Shown in pieces: positions 12,121 to 25,360 of a stretch of 64,000 nucleotides of DNA (within the stretch, counting starts at the first letter, position 1; each line of letters opens with the position of its first letter). Under the pieces are notes generated by a model that saw only the letters and a program-made list of their open reading frames with translations, was not told the DNA's origin and did no database searches. The DNA is from Meghimatium bilineatum. Its lineage: Eukaryota > Mollusca > Gastropoda > Stylommatophora > Philomycidae. Location of the stretch: positions 45,142,094 to 45,206,093 of the forward strand of contig CM067306.1 in NCBI GenBank assembly GCA_034231615.1. Direction: 5' to 3'. A program made the position numbers and the translations under genes.

Positions 12121-14336
12121 CCTATTACACATGATTTCGTTGTAGTGCAGCTTAATACTTCAGAACTCTGGCGTATTACACACAAATTGGGTGTATTGCA
12201 GTTTAGTACGCTAAAATTCGTTGTATTCTGGCATATTACTCACAAATTCATTGTACTGAAACTTACTACACTATAATTGAGTGTATTCTGGCCCATTACA
12301 CATGATACGTTGTATTGCACCTTAATACTGCAGAACACTGGCGTATTAAACACGATTTGGGTGTATTGCAGTTTAGTTCGCCAAAACTCATTGTATTCTG
12401 GCATATTACTCACAAATTGTGTGTACTGAACCGTACTACACTAGAATCTAGTGTTTTCTGGCCTATTGCACATGATTTCGTTGTACTGCAGCTTAATACG
12501 TCAGAACACTGGCGTATTACACACAAATTGTTTGTATTGCAGTTTAGTACGCCAAAACTCGTTGTATTCTGGCATATTACTCACAAATTGGGTGTACTGA
12601 AGCTTACTACACTAGAATTGAGTGTATTCTGGCCTATTGCATATGATTCCGTTGTACTGCAGCTTTATACGTCAGAACACTGGCGTATTACACAAGAATT
12701 GGGTGTATTGCAGTTTAGTACGCCAAAACTCGTTGTATTCTGGGATATTACTCACACATTCATTGTACTGAAGCTTACTACACTAGAATTGAGTGTATTC
12801 TGGCCTATAACACATGATTTCGTTGTATGGCACCTTAATACTGCAGATCACTGGCGTATTAAACACGAATTGGGTGTATTGCAGTTTAGTACGCCAAAAA
12901 TCGTTGTATTCTGGGATATTACTCACATATTCATTGTACTGAAGCTTACTACACTAGAATTGAGTGTATTCTGGCCTATTACACATGATTTCGTTGTATT
13001 GCAGCTTAATGCGTCAGAACACTGGCGTATCACATACGAATTGGGAGTATTGCAGTTTAGTACGCCACAACTGGTTGTATTCTGGCACATTACTCACAAA
13101 TTCATTGTACTGAAGCTTACTACACTAGAATTGAGTGTATTCTGGCCTATTGCACATGATTTCGTTGTACTGCAGCTTAATACGTCAGAACACTGGCGTA
13201 TTACACAAGAATTGGGTGTATTGCAGTTTAGTACGACAAAACTCGTTGTATTCTGGCATATTACTCACAAATTCATTGTACTGAAGCTTACTACACTAGA
13301 ATTGATTGTATTCTAGCCTATTACACATGATTTCGTTGTAGTGCAGCTTAATACTTCAGAACTCTGGCGTATTACACACAAATTGGGTGTATTGCAGTTT
13401 AGTACGCTAAAATTCGTTGTATTCTGGCATATTACTCACAAATTCATTGTACTGAAACTTACTACACTATAATTGAGTGTATTCTGGCCCATTACACATG
13501 ATACGTTGTATTGCACCTTAATACTGCAGAACACTGGCGTATTAAACACGATTTGGGTGTATTGCAGTTTAGTTCGCCAAAACTCATTGTATTCTGGCAT
13601 ATTACTCACAAATTGTGTGTACTGAACCGTACTACACTAGAATCTAGTGTTTTCTGGCCTATTGCACATGATTTCGTTGTACTGCAGCTTAATACGTCAG
13701 AACACTGGCGTATTACACACAAATTGTTTGTATTGCAGTTTAGTACGCCAAAACTCGTTGTATTCTGGCATATTACTCACAAATTGGGTGTACTGAAGCT
13801 TACTACACTAGAATTGAGTGTATTCTGGCCTATTGCATATGATTCCGTTGTACTGCAGCTTTATACGTCAGAACACTGGCGTATTACACAAGAATTGGGT
13901 GTATTGCAGTTTAGTACGCCAAAACTCGTTGTATTCTGGGATATTACTCACACATTCATTGTACTGAAGCTTACTACACTAGAATTGAGTGTATTCTGGC
14001 CTATAACACATGATTTCGTTGTATGGCACCTTAATACTGCAGATCACTGGCGTATTAAACACGAATTGGGTGTATTGCAGTTTAGTACGCCAAAAATCGT
14101 TGTATTCTGGGATATTACTCACATATTCATTGTACTGAAGCTTACTACACTAGAATTGAGTGTATTCTGGCCTATTACACATGATTTCGTTGTATTGCAG
14201 CTTAATGCGTCAGAACACTGGCGTATCACATACGAATTGGGTGTATTGCAGTTTAGTACGCCACAACTGGTTGTATTCTGGCACATTACTCACAAATTCA
14301 TTGTACTGAAGCTTACTACACTAGAATTGAGTGTAT
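12121..14336. repeat. 1196-bp (7-monomer) HOR, tandem copies 1 and 2
   Basis: Copy 1 runs 12121-13316 and copy 2 starts at 13317 and matches to about 14336. The period is seven monomers less the 1-bp D/E deletion that both carry (12307 and about 13502). Order is 7, 8, 5, 3, 1, 2 and a closing monomer. Copy 1 closes with a TAG in subunit D at 13314-13316; copy 2 diverges into a class 4 monomer with a TAG at 14420-14422. Within the shared part the only difference I noticed is ttgggagta near 13044 in copy 1 against ttgggtgta. Confidence 0.85.
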
Positions 14337-15708
14337 ACTGGCCTATTGCACATGATTTTGTTGTATTGCACCTTAATACTGCAGAACACTGGCGTATTAA
14401 ACACGAATTGGGTGTATTGTAGTTTAGTACGCCAAAACTCGTTGTATTCTGGCATATTACTCACAAATTGGGTGTACTGAAGCTTACTACACTAGAATTG
14501 AGTGTATTCTGGCCTATTGCACATGATTCCGTTGTACTGCAGCTTAATACGTCAGAACATTGGCGTATTACACAAGAATTGGGTGTATTGCAGTTTAGTA
14601 CGCCAAAACTCGTTGTATTCTGGGATATTACTCACAAATTCATTGTACTGAAGCTTACTACACTAGAATTGAGTGTATTGTGGCCTATTACACATGATTT
14701 CGTTGTATTGCAGCTTAATACTTCAGAACACTGGCGTATTAAACACGAATTGGGAGTATTGCAGTTTAGTAAGCTAAAACTCGTTGTATTCTGGCATATT
14801 ACTCACAAATTCATTGTACTGAAGCTTACTACACTAGAATTGAGTGTATTCTGGCCTATTGCACATGATTTCGTTGTACTGCAGCTTAATACGTCAGAAC
14901 ACTGGCGTATTACACAAGAATTGGGTGTATTGCAGTTTAGTACGACAAAACTCGTTGTATTCTGGCATATTACTCACAAATTCATTGTACTGAAGCTTAC
15001 TACACTAGAATTGAGTGTATTCTAGCCTATTACACATGATTTCGTTGTAGTGCAGCTTAATACTTCAGAACTCTGGCGTATTACTCACACATTGGGTGTA
15101 TTGCAGTTTAGTACGCTAAAATTCGTTGTATTCTGGCATATTACTCACAAATTCATTGTACTGAAACTTACTACACTATAATTGAGTGTATTCTGGCCCA
15201 TTACACATGATACGTTGTATTGCACCTTAATACTGCAGAACACTGGCGTATTAAACACGATTTGGGTGTATTGCAGTTTAGTTCGCCAAAACTCATTGTA
15301 TTCTGGCATATTACTCACAAATTGTGTGTACTGAAGCGTACTACACTAGAATCGAGTGTTATCTGGCCTATTGCACATGATTTCGTTGTACTGCAGCTTA
15401 ATACGTCAGAACACTGGCGTATTACACACAAATTGTGTGTATTGCAGTTTAGTATGCCAAAACTCGTTGTATTCTGGCATATTACTCACAAATTGGGTGT
15501 ACTGAAGCTTACTACACTAGAATTGAGTGTATTCTGGCCTATTGCATATGATTCCGTTGTACTGCAGCTTTATACGTCAGAACACTGGCGTATTACACAA
15601 GAATTGGGTGTATTGCAGTTTAGTACGACAAAACTCGTTGTATTCTGGCATATTACTCACAAATTCATTGTACTGAAGCTTACTACACTAGAATTGATTG
15701 TATTCTAG

Positions 15709-16728
15709 CCTATTACACATGATTTCGTTGTAGTGCAGCTTAATACTTCAGAACTCTGGCGTATTACACACAAATTGGGTGTATTGCAGTTTAGTACGCT
15801 AAAATTCGTTGTATTCTGGCATATTACTCACAAATTCATTGTACTGAAACTTACTACACTATAATTGAGTGTATTCTGGCCCATTACACATGATACGTTG
15901 TATTGCACCTTAATACTGCAGAACACTGGCGTATTAAACACGATTTGGGTGTATTGCAGTTTAGTTCGCCAAAACTCATTGTATTCTGGCATATTACTCA
16001 CAAATTGTGTGTACTGAACCGTACTACACTAGAATCTAGTGTTTTCTGGCCTATTGCACATGATTTCGTTGTACTGCAGCTTAATACGTCAGAACACTGG
16101 CGTATTACACACAAATTGTTTGTATTGCAGTTTAGTACGCCAAAACTCGTTGTATTCTGGCATATTACTCACAAATTGGGTGTACTGAAGCTTACTACAC
16201 TAGAATTGAGTGTATTCTGGCCTATTGCATATGATTCCGTTGTACTGCAGCTTTATACGTCAGAACACTGGCGTATTACACAAGAATTGGGTGTATTGCA
16301 GTTTAGTACGCCAAAACTCGTTGTATTCTGGGATATTACTCACACATTCATTGTACTGAAGCTTATTACACTAGAATTGAGTGTATTCTGGCCTATAACA
16401 CATTATTTCGTTGTATGGCACCTTAATACTGCAGATCACTGGCGTATTAAACACGAATTGGGTGTATTGCAGTTTAGTACGCCAAAAATCGTTGTATTCT
16501 GGGATATTACTCACATATTCATTGTACTGAAGCTTACTACACTAGAATTGAGTGTATTCTGGCCTATTACACATGATTTCGTTGTATTGCAGCTTAATGC
16601 GTCAGAACACTGGCGTATCACATACGAATTGGGTGTATTGCAGTTTAGTACGCCACAACTGGTTGTATTCTGGCACATTACTCACAAATTCATTGTACTG
16701 AAGCTTACTACACTAGAATTGAGTGTAT
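15709..16728. repeat. Third, dispersed copy of the 1196-bp HOR
   Basis: It matches 13317-14336 at a displacement of 2392 bp (14 monomers less two 1-bp deletions) and carries the D/E deletion at about 15893. Private changes are aagcttatta for aagcttacta near 16366 and cattatttc for catgatttc near 16403. These suggest that it has been separate from the other two copies for some time. Confidence 0.82.
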
Positions 16729-17744
16729 ACTGGCCTATTGCACATGATTTTGTTGTATTGCACCTTAATACTGCAGAACACTGGCGTATTAAACACGAAT
16801 TGGGTGTATTGTAGTTTAGTACGCCAAAACTCGTTGTATTCTGGCATATTACTCACAAATTCATTGTACTGAAGCTTACTACACTAGAATTGGGTGTTTT
16901 CTGGCCTATTGCACATGATTTCGTTGTACTGCAGCTTAATACGTCAGAACACTGGCGTATTACACACACATTTGGTGTATTGCAGTTTAGTTCGCCAAAA
17001 CTCGTTGTATTCTGGCATATTACTCACAAATTGGGTGTACTGAAGCTTACTACACTAGAATTGAGTGTATTCTGGCCTATTGCACATGATTCCGTTGTAC
17101 TGCAGCTTAATACGTCAGAACAATGGCGTATTACACAAGAATTGGGTGTATTGCAGTTTAGTACGCCAAAACTCGTTGTATTCTGGGATATTACTCACAA
17201 ATTCATTGTACTGAAGCTTACTACACTAGAATTGAGTGTATTGTGGCCTATTACACATGATTTCGTTGTATTGCAGCTTAATACTTCAGAACACTGGCGT
17301 ATTAAACACGAATTGGGAGTATTGCAGTTTAGTAAGCTAAAACTCGTTGTATTCTGGCATATTACTCACAAATTCATTGTACTGAAGCTTACTACACTAG
17401 AATTGAGTGTATTCTGGCCTATTGCACATGATTTCGTTGTACTGCAGCTTAATACGTCAGAACACTGGCGTATTACACAAGAATTGGGTGTATTGCAGTT
17501 TAGTACGACAAAACTCGTTGTATTCTGGCATATTACTCACAAATTCATTGTACTGAAGCTTACTACACTAGAATTGAGTGTATTCTAGCCTATTACACAT
17601 GATTTCGTTGTAGTGCAGCTTAATACTTCAGAACTCTGGCGTATTACTCACACATTGGGTGTATTGCAGTTTAGTACGCTAAAATTCGTTGTATTCTGGC
17701 ATATTACTCACAAATTCATTGTACTGAAACTTACTACACTATAA

Positions 17745-20700
17745 TTGAGTGTATTCTGGCCTATTGCACATGATTTCGTTGTACAGCAGCTTAATACGTC
17801 AGAACACTGGCGTATTACACACAAATTGTGTGTATTGCAGTTTAGTATGCCAAAACTCGTTGTATTCTGGCATATTACTCACAAATTGGGTGTACTGAAG
17901 CTTACTACACTAGAATTGAGTGTATTCTGGCCTATTGCATATGATTCCGTTGTACTGCAGCTTTATACGTCAGAACACTGGCGTATTACACAAGAATTGG
18001 GTGTATTGCAGTTTAGTACGCCAAAACTCGTTGTATTCTGGGATATTACTCACACATTCATTGTACTGAAGCTTACTACACTAGAATTGAGTGTATTCTG
18101 GCCTATTACACATGATTTCGTTGTATTGCAGCATAATGCGTCAGAACACTGGCGTATCACATTCGAATTGGGTGTATTGCAGTTTAGTACGCCACAACTG
18201 GTTGTATTCTGGCACATTACTCACAAATTCATTGTACTGAAGCTTACTACACTAGAATTGAGTGTATACTGGCCTATTGCACATGATTTTGTTGTATTGC
18301 ACCTTAATACTGCAGAACACTGGCGTATTAAACACGAATTGTGTGTATTGTAGTTTAGTACGCCAAAACTCGTTGTATTCTGGCATATTACTCACAAATT
18401 CATTGTACTGAAGCTTACTACACTAGAATTGGGTGTTTTCTGGCCTATTGCAGATAATTTCGTTGTACTGCAGCTTAATACGTCAGAACACTGGCGTATT
18501 ACACACAAATTGTGTGTATTGCAGTTTAGTACGCCAAAACTCGTTGTATTCTGGCATATTACTCACAAATTGGGTGTACTGAAGCTTACTACGCTAGAAT
18601 TGAGTGTATTCTGGCCTATTGCATATGATTCCGTTGTACTGCAGCTTTATACGTCAGAACACTGGCGTATTACACAAGAATTGGGTGTATTGCAGTTTAG
18701 TACGCCAAAACTCGTTGTATTCTGGGATATTACTCACACATTCATTGTACTGAAGCTTACTACACTAGAATTGAGTGTATTCTGGCCTATAACACATGAT
18801 TTCGTTGTATGGCACCTTAATACTGCAGATCACTGGCGTATTAAACACGAATTGGGTGTATTGCAGTTTAGTACGCCACAAATCGTTGTATTCTGGGATA
18901 TTACTCACATATTCATTGTACTGAAGCTTACTACACTAGAATTGAGTGTATTCTGGCCTATTACACATGATGTCGTTGTATTGTAGCATAATGCGTCAGA
19001 ACACTGGCGTATCACATTCGAATTGGGTGTATTGCAGTTTAGTACGCCACAACTGGTTGTATTCTGGCACATTACTCACAAATTCATTGTACTGAAGCTT
19101 ACTACACTAGAATTGAGTGTATACTGGCCTATTGCACATGATTTTGTTGTATTGCACCTTAATACTGCAGAACACTGGCGTATTAAACACGAATTGTGTG
19201 TATTATAGTTTAGTACGCCAAAACTCGTTGTATTCTGGCATATTACTCACAAATTCATTGTACTGAAGCTTACTACACTAGAATTGGGTGTTTTCTGGCC
19301 TATTGCAGATGATTTCGTTGTACTGCAGCTTAATACGTCAGAACACTGGCGTATTACACACAAATTGGGTGTATTGCAGTTTAGTACGCCAAAACTCGTT
19401 GTATTCTGGGATATTACTCACAAATTGTGTGTACTGAAGCGTACTACAGTAGAATTGAGTGTTTTCTGGCCTATTGCACATGATTTCGTTGTACTGCAGC
19501 TTAATACGTCAGAACACTGGCGTATTACACACAAATTGTGTGTATTGCAGTTTAGTACGCCAAAACTCGTTGTATTCTGGCATATTACTCACAAATTGGG
19601 TGTACTGAAGCTTACTACACTAGAATTGAGTGTATTCTGGCCTATTGCATATGATTCCGTTGTACTGCAGCTTTATACGTCAGAACACTGGCGTATTACA
19701 CAAGAATTGGGTGTATTGCAGTTTAGTACGCCAAAACTCGTTGTATTCTGGGATATTACTCACAAATTCATTGTACTGAAGCTTACTACACTAGAATTGA
19801 GTGTATTCTGGCCTATAACACATGATTTCGTTGTATGGCACCTTAATACTGCAGATCACTGGCGTATCACATACGAATTGGGCGTATTGCAGTTTAGTAC
19901 GCCACAATTGGTTGTATTCTGGCACATTACTCACAAATTCATTGTACTGAAGCTTACTACACTAGAATTGAGTGTATACTGGCCTATTGCACATGATTTT
20001 GTTGTATTGCACCTTAATACTGCAGAACACTGGCGTATTAAACACGAATTGGGTGTATTGTAGTTTAGTACGCCAAAACTCGTTGTATTCTGGCATATCA
20101 CTCACAAATTCATTGTACTGAAGCTTACTACACTAGAATTGAGTGTATTCTGGTCTATTGCATATGATTCCGTTGTACTGCAGCTTTATACGTCAGAACA
20201 CTGGCGTATTACACAAGAATTGGGTGTATTGCAGTTTAGTACGCCAAAACTCGTTGTATTCTGGGATATTACTCACACATTCATTGTACTGAAGCTTACT
20301 ACACTAGATTTGAGTGTATTCTGGCCTATAACACATGATTTCGTTGTATGGCACCTTAATACTGCAGATCACTGGCGTATTAAACACGAATTGGGTGTAT
20401 TGCAGTTTAGTACGCCAAAAATCGTTGTATTCTGGGATATTACTCACATATTCATTGTACTTAAGCTTACTACACTAGAATTGAGTGTATTCTGGCCTAT
20501 TACACATGATTTCATTGTATTGCAGCTTAATGCGTCAGAACACTGGCGTATCACATACGAATTGGGTGTATTGCAGTTTAGTACGCCACAACTGGTTGTA
20601 TTCTGGCACATTACACACAAATTCATTGTACTGAAGCTTACTACACTAGAATTTAGTGTATTCTGGCCTATAACACATGATTTCGTAGTATGGCACCTTA

Positions 20701-22205
20701 ATACTGCAGATCACTGGCGTATTAAACACGAATTGGGTGTATTGCAGTTTAGTACGCCAAAAATCCTTGTATTCTGGGATATTACTCACATATTCATTGT
20801 ACTGAAGCTTACTACACTAGAATTGAGTGTATTCTGGCCTATTACACATGATTTCGTTGTATTGCAGCATAATGCGTCAGAACACTGGCGTATCACATAC
20901 GAATTGGGTGTATTGCAGTTTAGTACGCCACAACTGGTTGTATTCTGGCACATTACTCACAAATTCATTGTACTGAAGCTTACCACACTAGAATTGAGTG
21001 TATACTGGCCTATTGCACATGATTTTGTTGTATTGCACCTTAATACTGCAGAACACTTGCGTATTAAACACGAATTGGGTGTATTGTAGTTTAGTACGCC
21101 AAAACTCGTTGTATTCTGGCATATTACTCACAAATTCATTGTACTGAAGCTTACTACACTAGAATTGGGTGTTTTCTGGCCTATTGCACATGATTTCGTT
21201 GTACTGCAGCTTAATACGTCAGAACACTGGCGTATTACACACAAATTGGGTGTATTGCAGTTTAGTACGCCAAAACTCGTTGTATTCTGGGATATTACTC
21301 ACAAATTGTGTGTACTGAAGCGTACTACACTAGAATTGAGTGTTTTCTGGCCTATTGCACATGATTTCGTTGTACTGCAGCTTAATACGTCAGAACACTG
21401 GCGTATTACACACAAATTGTGTGTATTGCAGTTTAGTACGCCAAAACTCGTAGTATTCTGGCATATTACTCACAAATTGGGTGTACTGAAGCTTACTACA
21501 CTAGAATTGAGTGTATTCTGGCCTATTGCATATGATTCCGTTTTACTGCAGCTTTATACGTCAGAACACTGGCGTATTACACAAGAATTGGGTGTATTGC
21601 AGTTTAGTACGCCAAAACTCGTTGTATTCTGGGATATTACTCACAAATTCATTGTACTGAAGCTTACTACACTAGAATTGAGTGTATTCTGGCCTATAAC
21701 ACATGATTTCGTTGTATGGCACCTTAATACTGCAGATCACTGGCGTATTAAACACGAATTGGGTGTATTGCAGTTTAGTACGCCAAAACTCGTTGTATTC
21801 TGGGATATTACTCACAAATTCATTGTACTGAAGCTTACTACACTAGAATTGAGTGTATTCTGGCCTATTACACATGATTTCGTTGTATTGCAGCTTAATA
21901 CTTCAGAACACTGGCGTATTAAACACGAATTGGGAGTATTGCAGTTTAGTAAGCTAAAACTCGTTGTATTCTGGCATATTACTCACAAATTCATTTTACT
22001 GAAGCTTACTACACTAGAATTGAGTGTATTCTGGCCTATTGCACATGATTTCGTTGTACTGCAGCTTAATACGTCAGAACACTGGCGTATTACACAAGAA
22101 TTGGGTGTATTGCAGTTTAGTACGACAAAACTCGTTGTATTCTGGCATATTACTCACAAATTCATTGTACTGAAGCTTACTACACTAGAATTGAGTGTAT
22201 TCTAG
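17745..22205. repeat. Region 3: mosaic of modules from the left
   Basis: There is no gene here. The section combines an 855-bp tandem module (18060-18510 matching 18915-19365), an 11-monomer duplication (19209-19857 matching 21090-21738, displaced 1881 bp), and 20139-21089, which matches 4412-5362 at 15727 bp (92 monomers less the five intervening 1-bp deletions). The tail, 21890-22205, repeats the agtaagctaaaactc module of region 2. A TAG in subunit E near 18983 and a tta-TAG near 19206 are local variants of common stops. Confidence 0.78.
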
Positions 22206-22458
22206 CCTATTACACATGATTTCGTTGTAGTGCAGCTTAATACTTCAGAAATCTGGCGTATTACACACAAATTGGGTGTATTGCAGTTTAGTACGCTAAA
22301 ATTCGTTGTATTCTGGCATATTACTCACAAATTCATTGTACTGAAACTTACTACACTATAATTGAGTGTATTCTGGCCCATTACACATGATTTCGTTGTA
22401 TTGAACCTTAATACTGCAGAACACTGGCGTATTAAACACGATTTCGGTGTATTGCAGT

Positions 22459-22470
22459 TTAGTTGCCAAA
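22459..22470 (+). other. 1-bp deletion type 2 in subunit A (single copy)
   Basis: The local class 8 form agttcgccaaaactc reads agttgccaaaactc here. I found no second copy, so it is private to this monomer and arose after the type 1 deletion spread. It shifts the + frame by one. Confidence 0.85.
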
Positions 22471-22810
22471 ACTCATTGTATTCTGGCATATTACTCACAA
22501 ATTGTGTGTACTGAAGCGTACTACACTAGAATCGAGTGTTTTCTGGTCTATTGCACATGATTTCGTTGTACTGCAGCTTAATACGTCAGAACACTGGCGT
22601 ATTACACACAAATTGTGTGTATTGCAGTTTAGTACGCCAAAACTCGTTGTATTCTGGCATATTACTCACAAATTGGGTGTACTGAAGCTTACTACACTAG
22701 AATTGAGTGTATTCTGGCCTATTGCATATGATTCCGTTGTACTGCAGCTTTATACGTCAGAACACTGGCGTATTACACAAGAATTGGGTGTATTGCAGTT
22801 TAGTACGCCA

Positions 22811-22822
22811 AAACTTGTATTC
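22811..22822 (+). other. 3-bp deletion type 3 at the A/B border (two copies)
   Basis: The usual aaactcgttgtattc reads aaacttgtattc here and at about 27256. Both copies are in a class 3 monomer followed by class 1. The second sits inside the expanded unit of the 513-bp HOR, showing where that inserted material came from. Confidence 0.88.
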
Positions 22823-23554
22823 TGGGATATTACTCACAAATTCATTGTACTGAAGCTTACTACACTAGAATTGAGTGTATTCTGGCCTATAACACATGAT
22901 TTCGTTGTATGGCACCTTAATACTGCAGATCACTGGCGTATTAAACACGAATTGGGTGTATTGAAGTTTAGTACGCCAAAAATCGTTGTATTCTGGGATA
23001 TTACTCACATATTCATTGTACTTAAGCTTACTACACTATAATTGAGTGTATTCTGGCCTATTACACATGATTTCGTTGTATTGCAGCTTAATGCGTCAGA
23101 ACACTGGCGTATCACATACGAATTGGGTGTATTGCAGTTTAGTACGCCACAACTGGTTGTATTCTGGCACATTACTCACAAATTGGGTGTACTGAAGCTT
23201 ACTACACTAGAATTGAGTGTATTCTGGCCTATTGCACATGATTCCGTTGTACTGCAGCTTAATACGTCAGAACATTGGCGTATTACACAAGAATTGGGTG
23301 TATTGCAGTTTAGTACGCCAAAACTCGTTGTATTCTGGGATATTACTCACAAATTCATTTTACTGAAGCTTACTACACTAGAATTGAGTGTATTCTGGCC
23401 TATAACACATGATTTCGTTGTATTGCACCTTGATACTGCAGAACACTGCCGTATTAAACACGAATTGGGTGTATTGTAGTTTAGTACGCCAAAACGCGTT
23501 GTATTCTGGCATATTACTCACAAATTCATTGTACTGAAGCTTACTACACTAGAA

Positions 23555-25150
23555 TTGGGTGTTTTCTGGCCTATTGCACATGATTTCGTTGTACTGCAGC
23601 TTAATACGTCAGAACACTGGCGTATTACACACAAATTGGGTGTATTGCAGTTTAGTACGGCAAAACTCGTTGTATTCTGGCATATTACTCACACAGTGGG
23701 TGTACTGAAGCTTACTACACTAGAATTGAGTGTATTCTGGCCTATTGCACATGATTCCGTTGTACTGCAGCTTAATACGTCAGAACACTGGCGTATTACA
23801 CACAAATTGGGTGTATTGCAGTTTAGTACGCCAAAACTCGTTGTATTCTGGCATATTACTCACAAATTGGGTGTACTGAAGCTTACTACACTAGAATTGA
23901 GTGTATTCTGGCCTATTGCACATGATTCCGTTGTACTGCAGCTTAATACGTCAGAACATTGGCGTATTACACAAGAATTGGGTGTATTGCAGTTTAGTAC
24001 GCCAAAACTCGTTGTATTCTGGGATATTACTCACAAATTGGGTGTACTGAAGCTTACTACCCTAGAATTGAGTGTATTCTGGCCTATTGCATATGATTCC
24101 GTTGTACTGCAGCTTTATACGTCAGAACACTGGCGTATTACACAAGAATTGGGTGTATTGCAGTTTAGTACGCCAAAACTTGTTGTATTCTGGGATATTA
24201 CTCACAAATTCATTGTACTGAAGCTTACTACACTAGAATTGAGTGTATTCTGGCCTATAACACATGATTTCGTTGTATGGTACCTTAATACTGCAGATCA
24301 CTGGCGTATTAAACACGAATTGGGTGTATTGCAGTTTAGTACGCCAAAAATCGTTGTATTTTGGGATATTACTCACATATTCATTGTACTTAAGCTTACT
24401 ACACTAGAATTGAGTGTATTCTGGCCTATTACACATGATTTCGTTGTATTGCAGCTTAATGCGTCAGAACACTGGCGTATCACATACGAATTGGGTGTAT
24501 TGCAGTTTAGTACGCCACAACTGGTTGTATTCTGGCACATTACTCACAAATTCATTGTACTGAAGCTTACTACACTAGAATTGAGTATATTCTGGCCTAT
24601 AACACATGATTTCGTTGTATGGCACGTTAATACTGCAGATCACTGGCGTATTAATCACGAATTGGGTGTATTGCAGTTTAGTACGCCAAAAATCGTTGTA
24701 TTCTGGGATATTACTCACATATTCATTGTACTTAAGCTTACTACACTAGAATTGAGTGTATTCTGGCCTATTACACATGATTTCGTTGTATTGCAGCTTA
24801 ATGCGTCAGAACACTGGCGTATCACATACGAATTGGGTGTATTGCAGTTTAGTACGCCACAACTGGTTGTATTCTGGCACATTACTCACAAATTCATTAT
24901 ACTGAAGCTTACTACACTAGAATTGAGTGTATTCTGGCCTATAACACATGATTTCGTTGTATGGCACGTTAATACTGCAGATCACTGGCGTATTAATCAC
25001 GAATTGGGTGTATTGCAGTTTAGTACGCCAAAAATCGTTGTATTCTGGGATATTACTCACATATTCATTGTACTGAAGCTTACTACACTAGAATTGAGTG
25101 TATTCTGGCCTATTACACATGATTTCGTTGTATTGCAGCTTAATGCGTGA
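23555..25150 (+). other. Open frame of 531 codons, judged a repeat by-product
   Basis: It starts at TTG and has no internal ATG at all. It ends at the private TGA in subunit E (25148-25150). It spans nine monomers plus part of another, of classes 5, 6, 3, 1 and 2. Its length reflects the chance absence of stop-bearing monomers in this stretch, since 171 is divisible by three. Point differences between these monomers are largely amino-acid changing by eye. Confidence 0.85.
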
Positions 25151-25300
25151 GAACACTGGCGTATCACATACGAATTGGGTGTATTGCAGTTTAGTACGCC
25201 ACAACTGGTTGTATTCTGGCACATTACTCACAAATTCATTGTACTGAAGCTTACTACACTAGAATTGAGTGTATACTGGCCTATTGCACATGATTTTGTT
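24275..25300. repeat. 342-bp (2-monomer) tandem HOR, three copies
   Basis: Three class 1 + class 2 dimers lie at 24275-24616, 24617-24958 and 24959-25300. Copies 2 and 3 share tggcacgttaat and attaatcacgaa, which are absent from copy 1 (tggtaccttaat, attaaacacgaa). Copies 2 and 3 are therefore the closer pair. Copy 3 has a TGA in subunit E (25148-25150, gcgtga for gcgtca). The same gcgtga variant occurs near 29249 and 34550, in copies of this module. Confidence 0.85.
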
Positions 25301-25360
25301 GTATTGCACCTTAATACTGCAGAACACTGCCGTATTAAACACGAATTGGGTGTATTGTAG

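Larger units (their letters stand above)
11347..17744. repeat. Region 2: 7-monomer HOR and flanking modules
   Basis: There is no gene here. A block at 11347-12120 recurs at 16815-17588 (displacement 5468 bp, 32 monomers less four 1-bp deletions). Its right part also recurs at 14468-15025 (2905 bp, 17 monomers less 2 bp). Between them lie three copies of a 1196-bp unit. Distinctive variants are agtaagctaaaactc in subunit A (about 11863, 14771, 17330) and ttgattgtattctag (about 12105, 13301, 15694). Confidence 0.85.
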
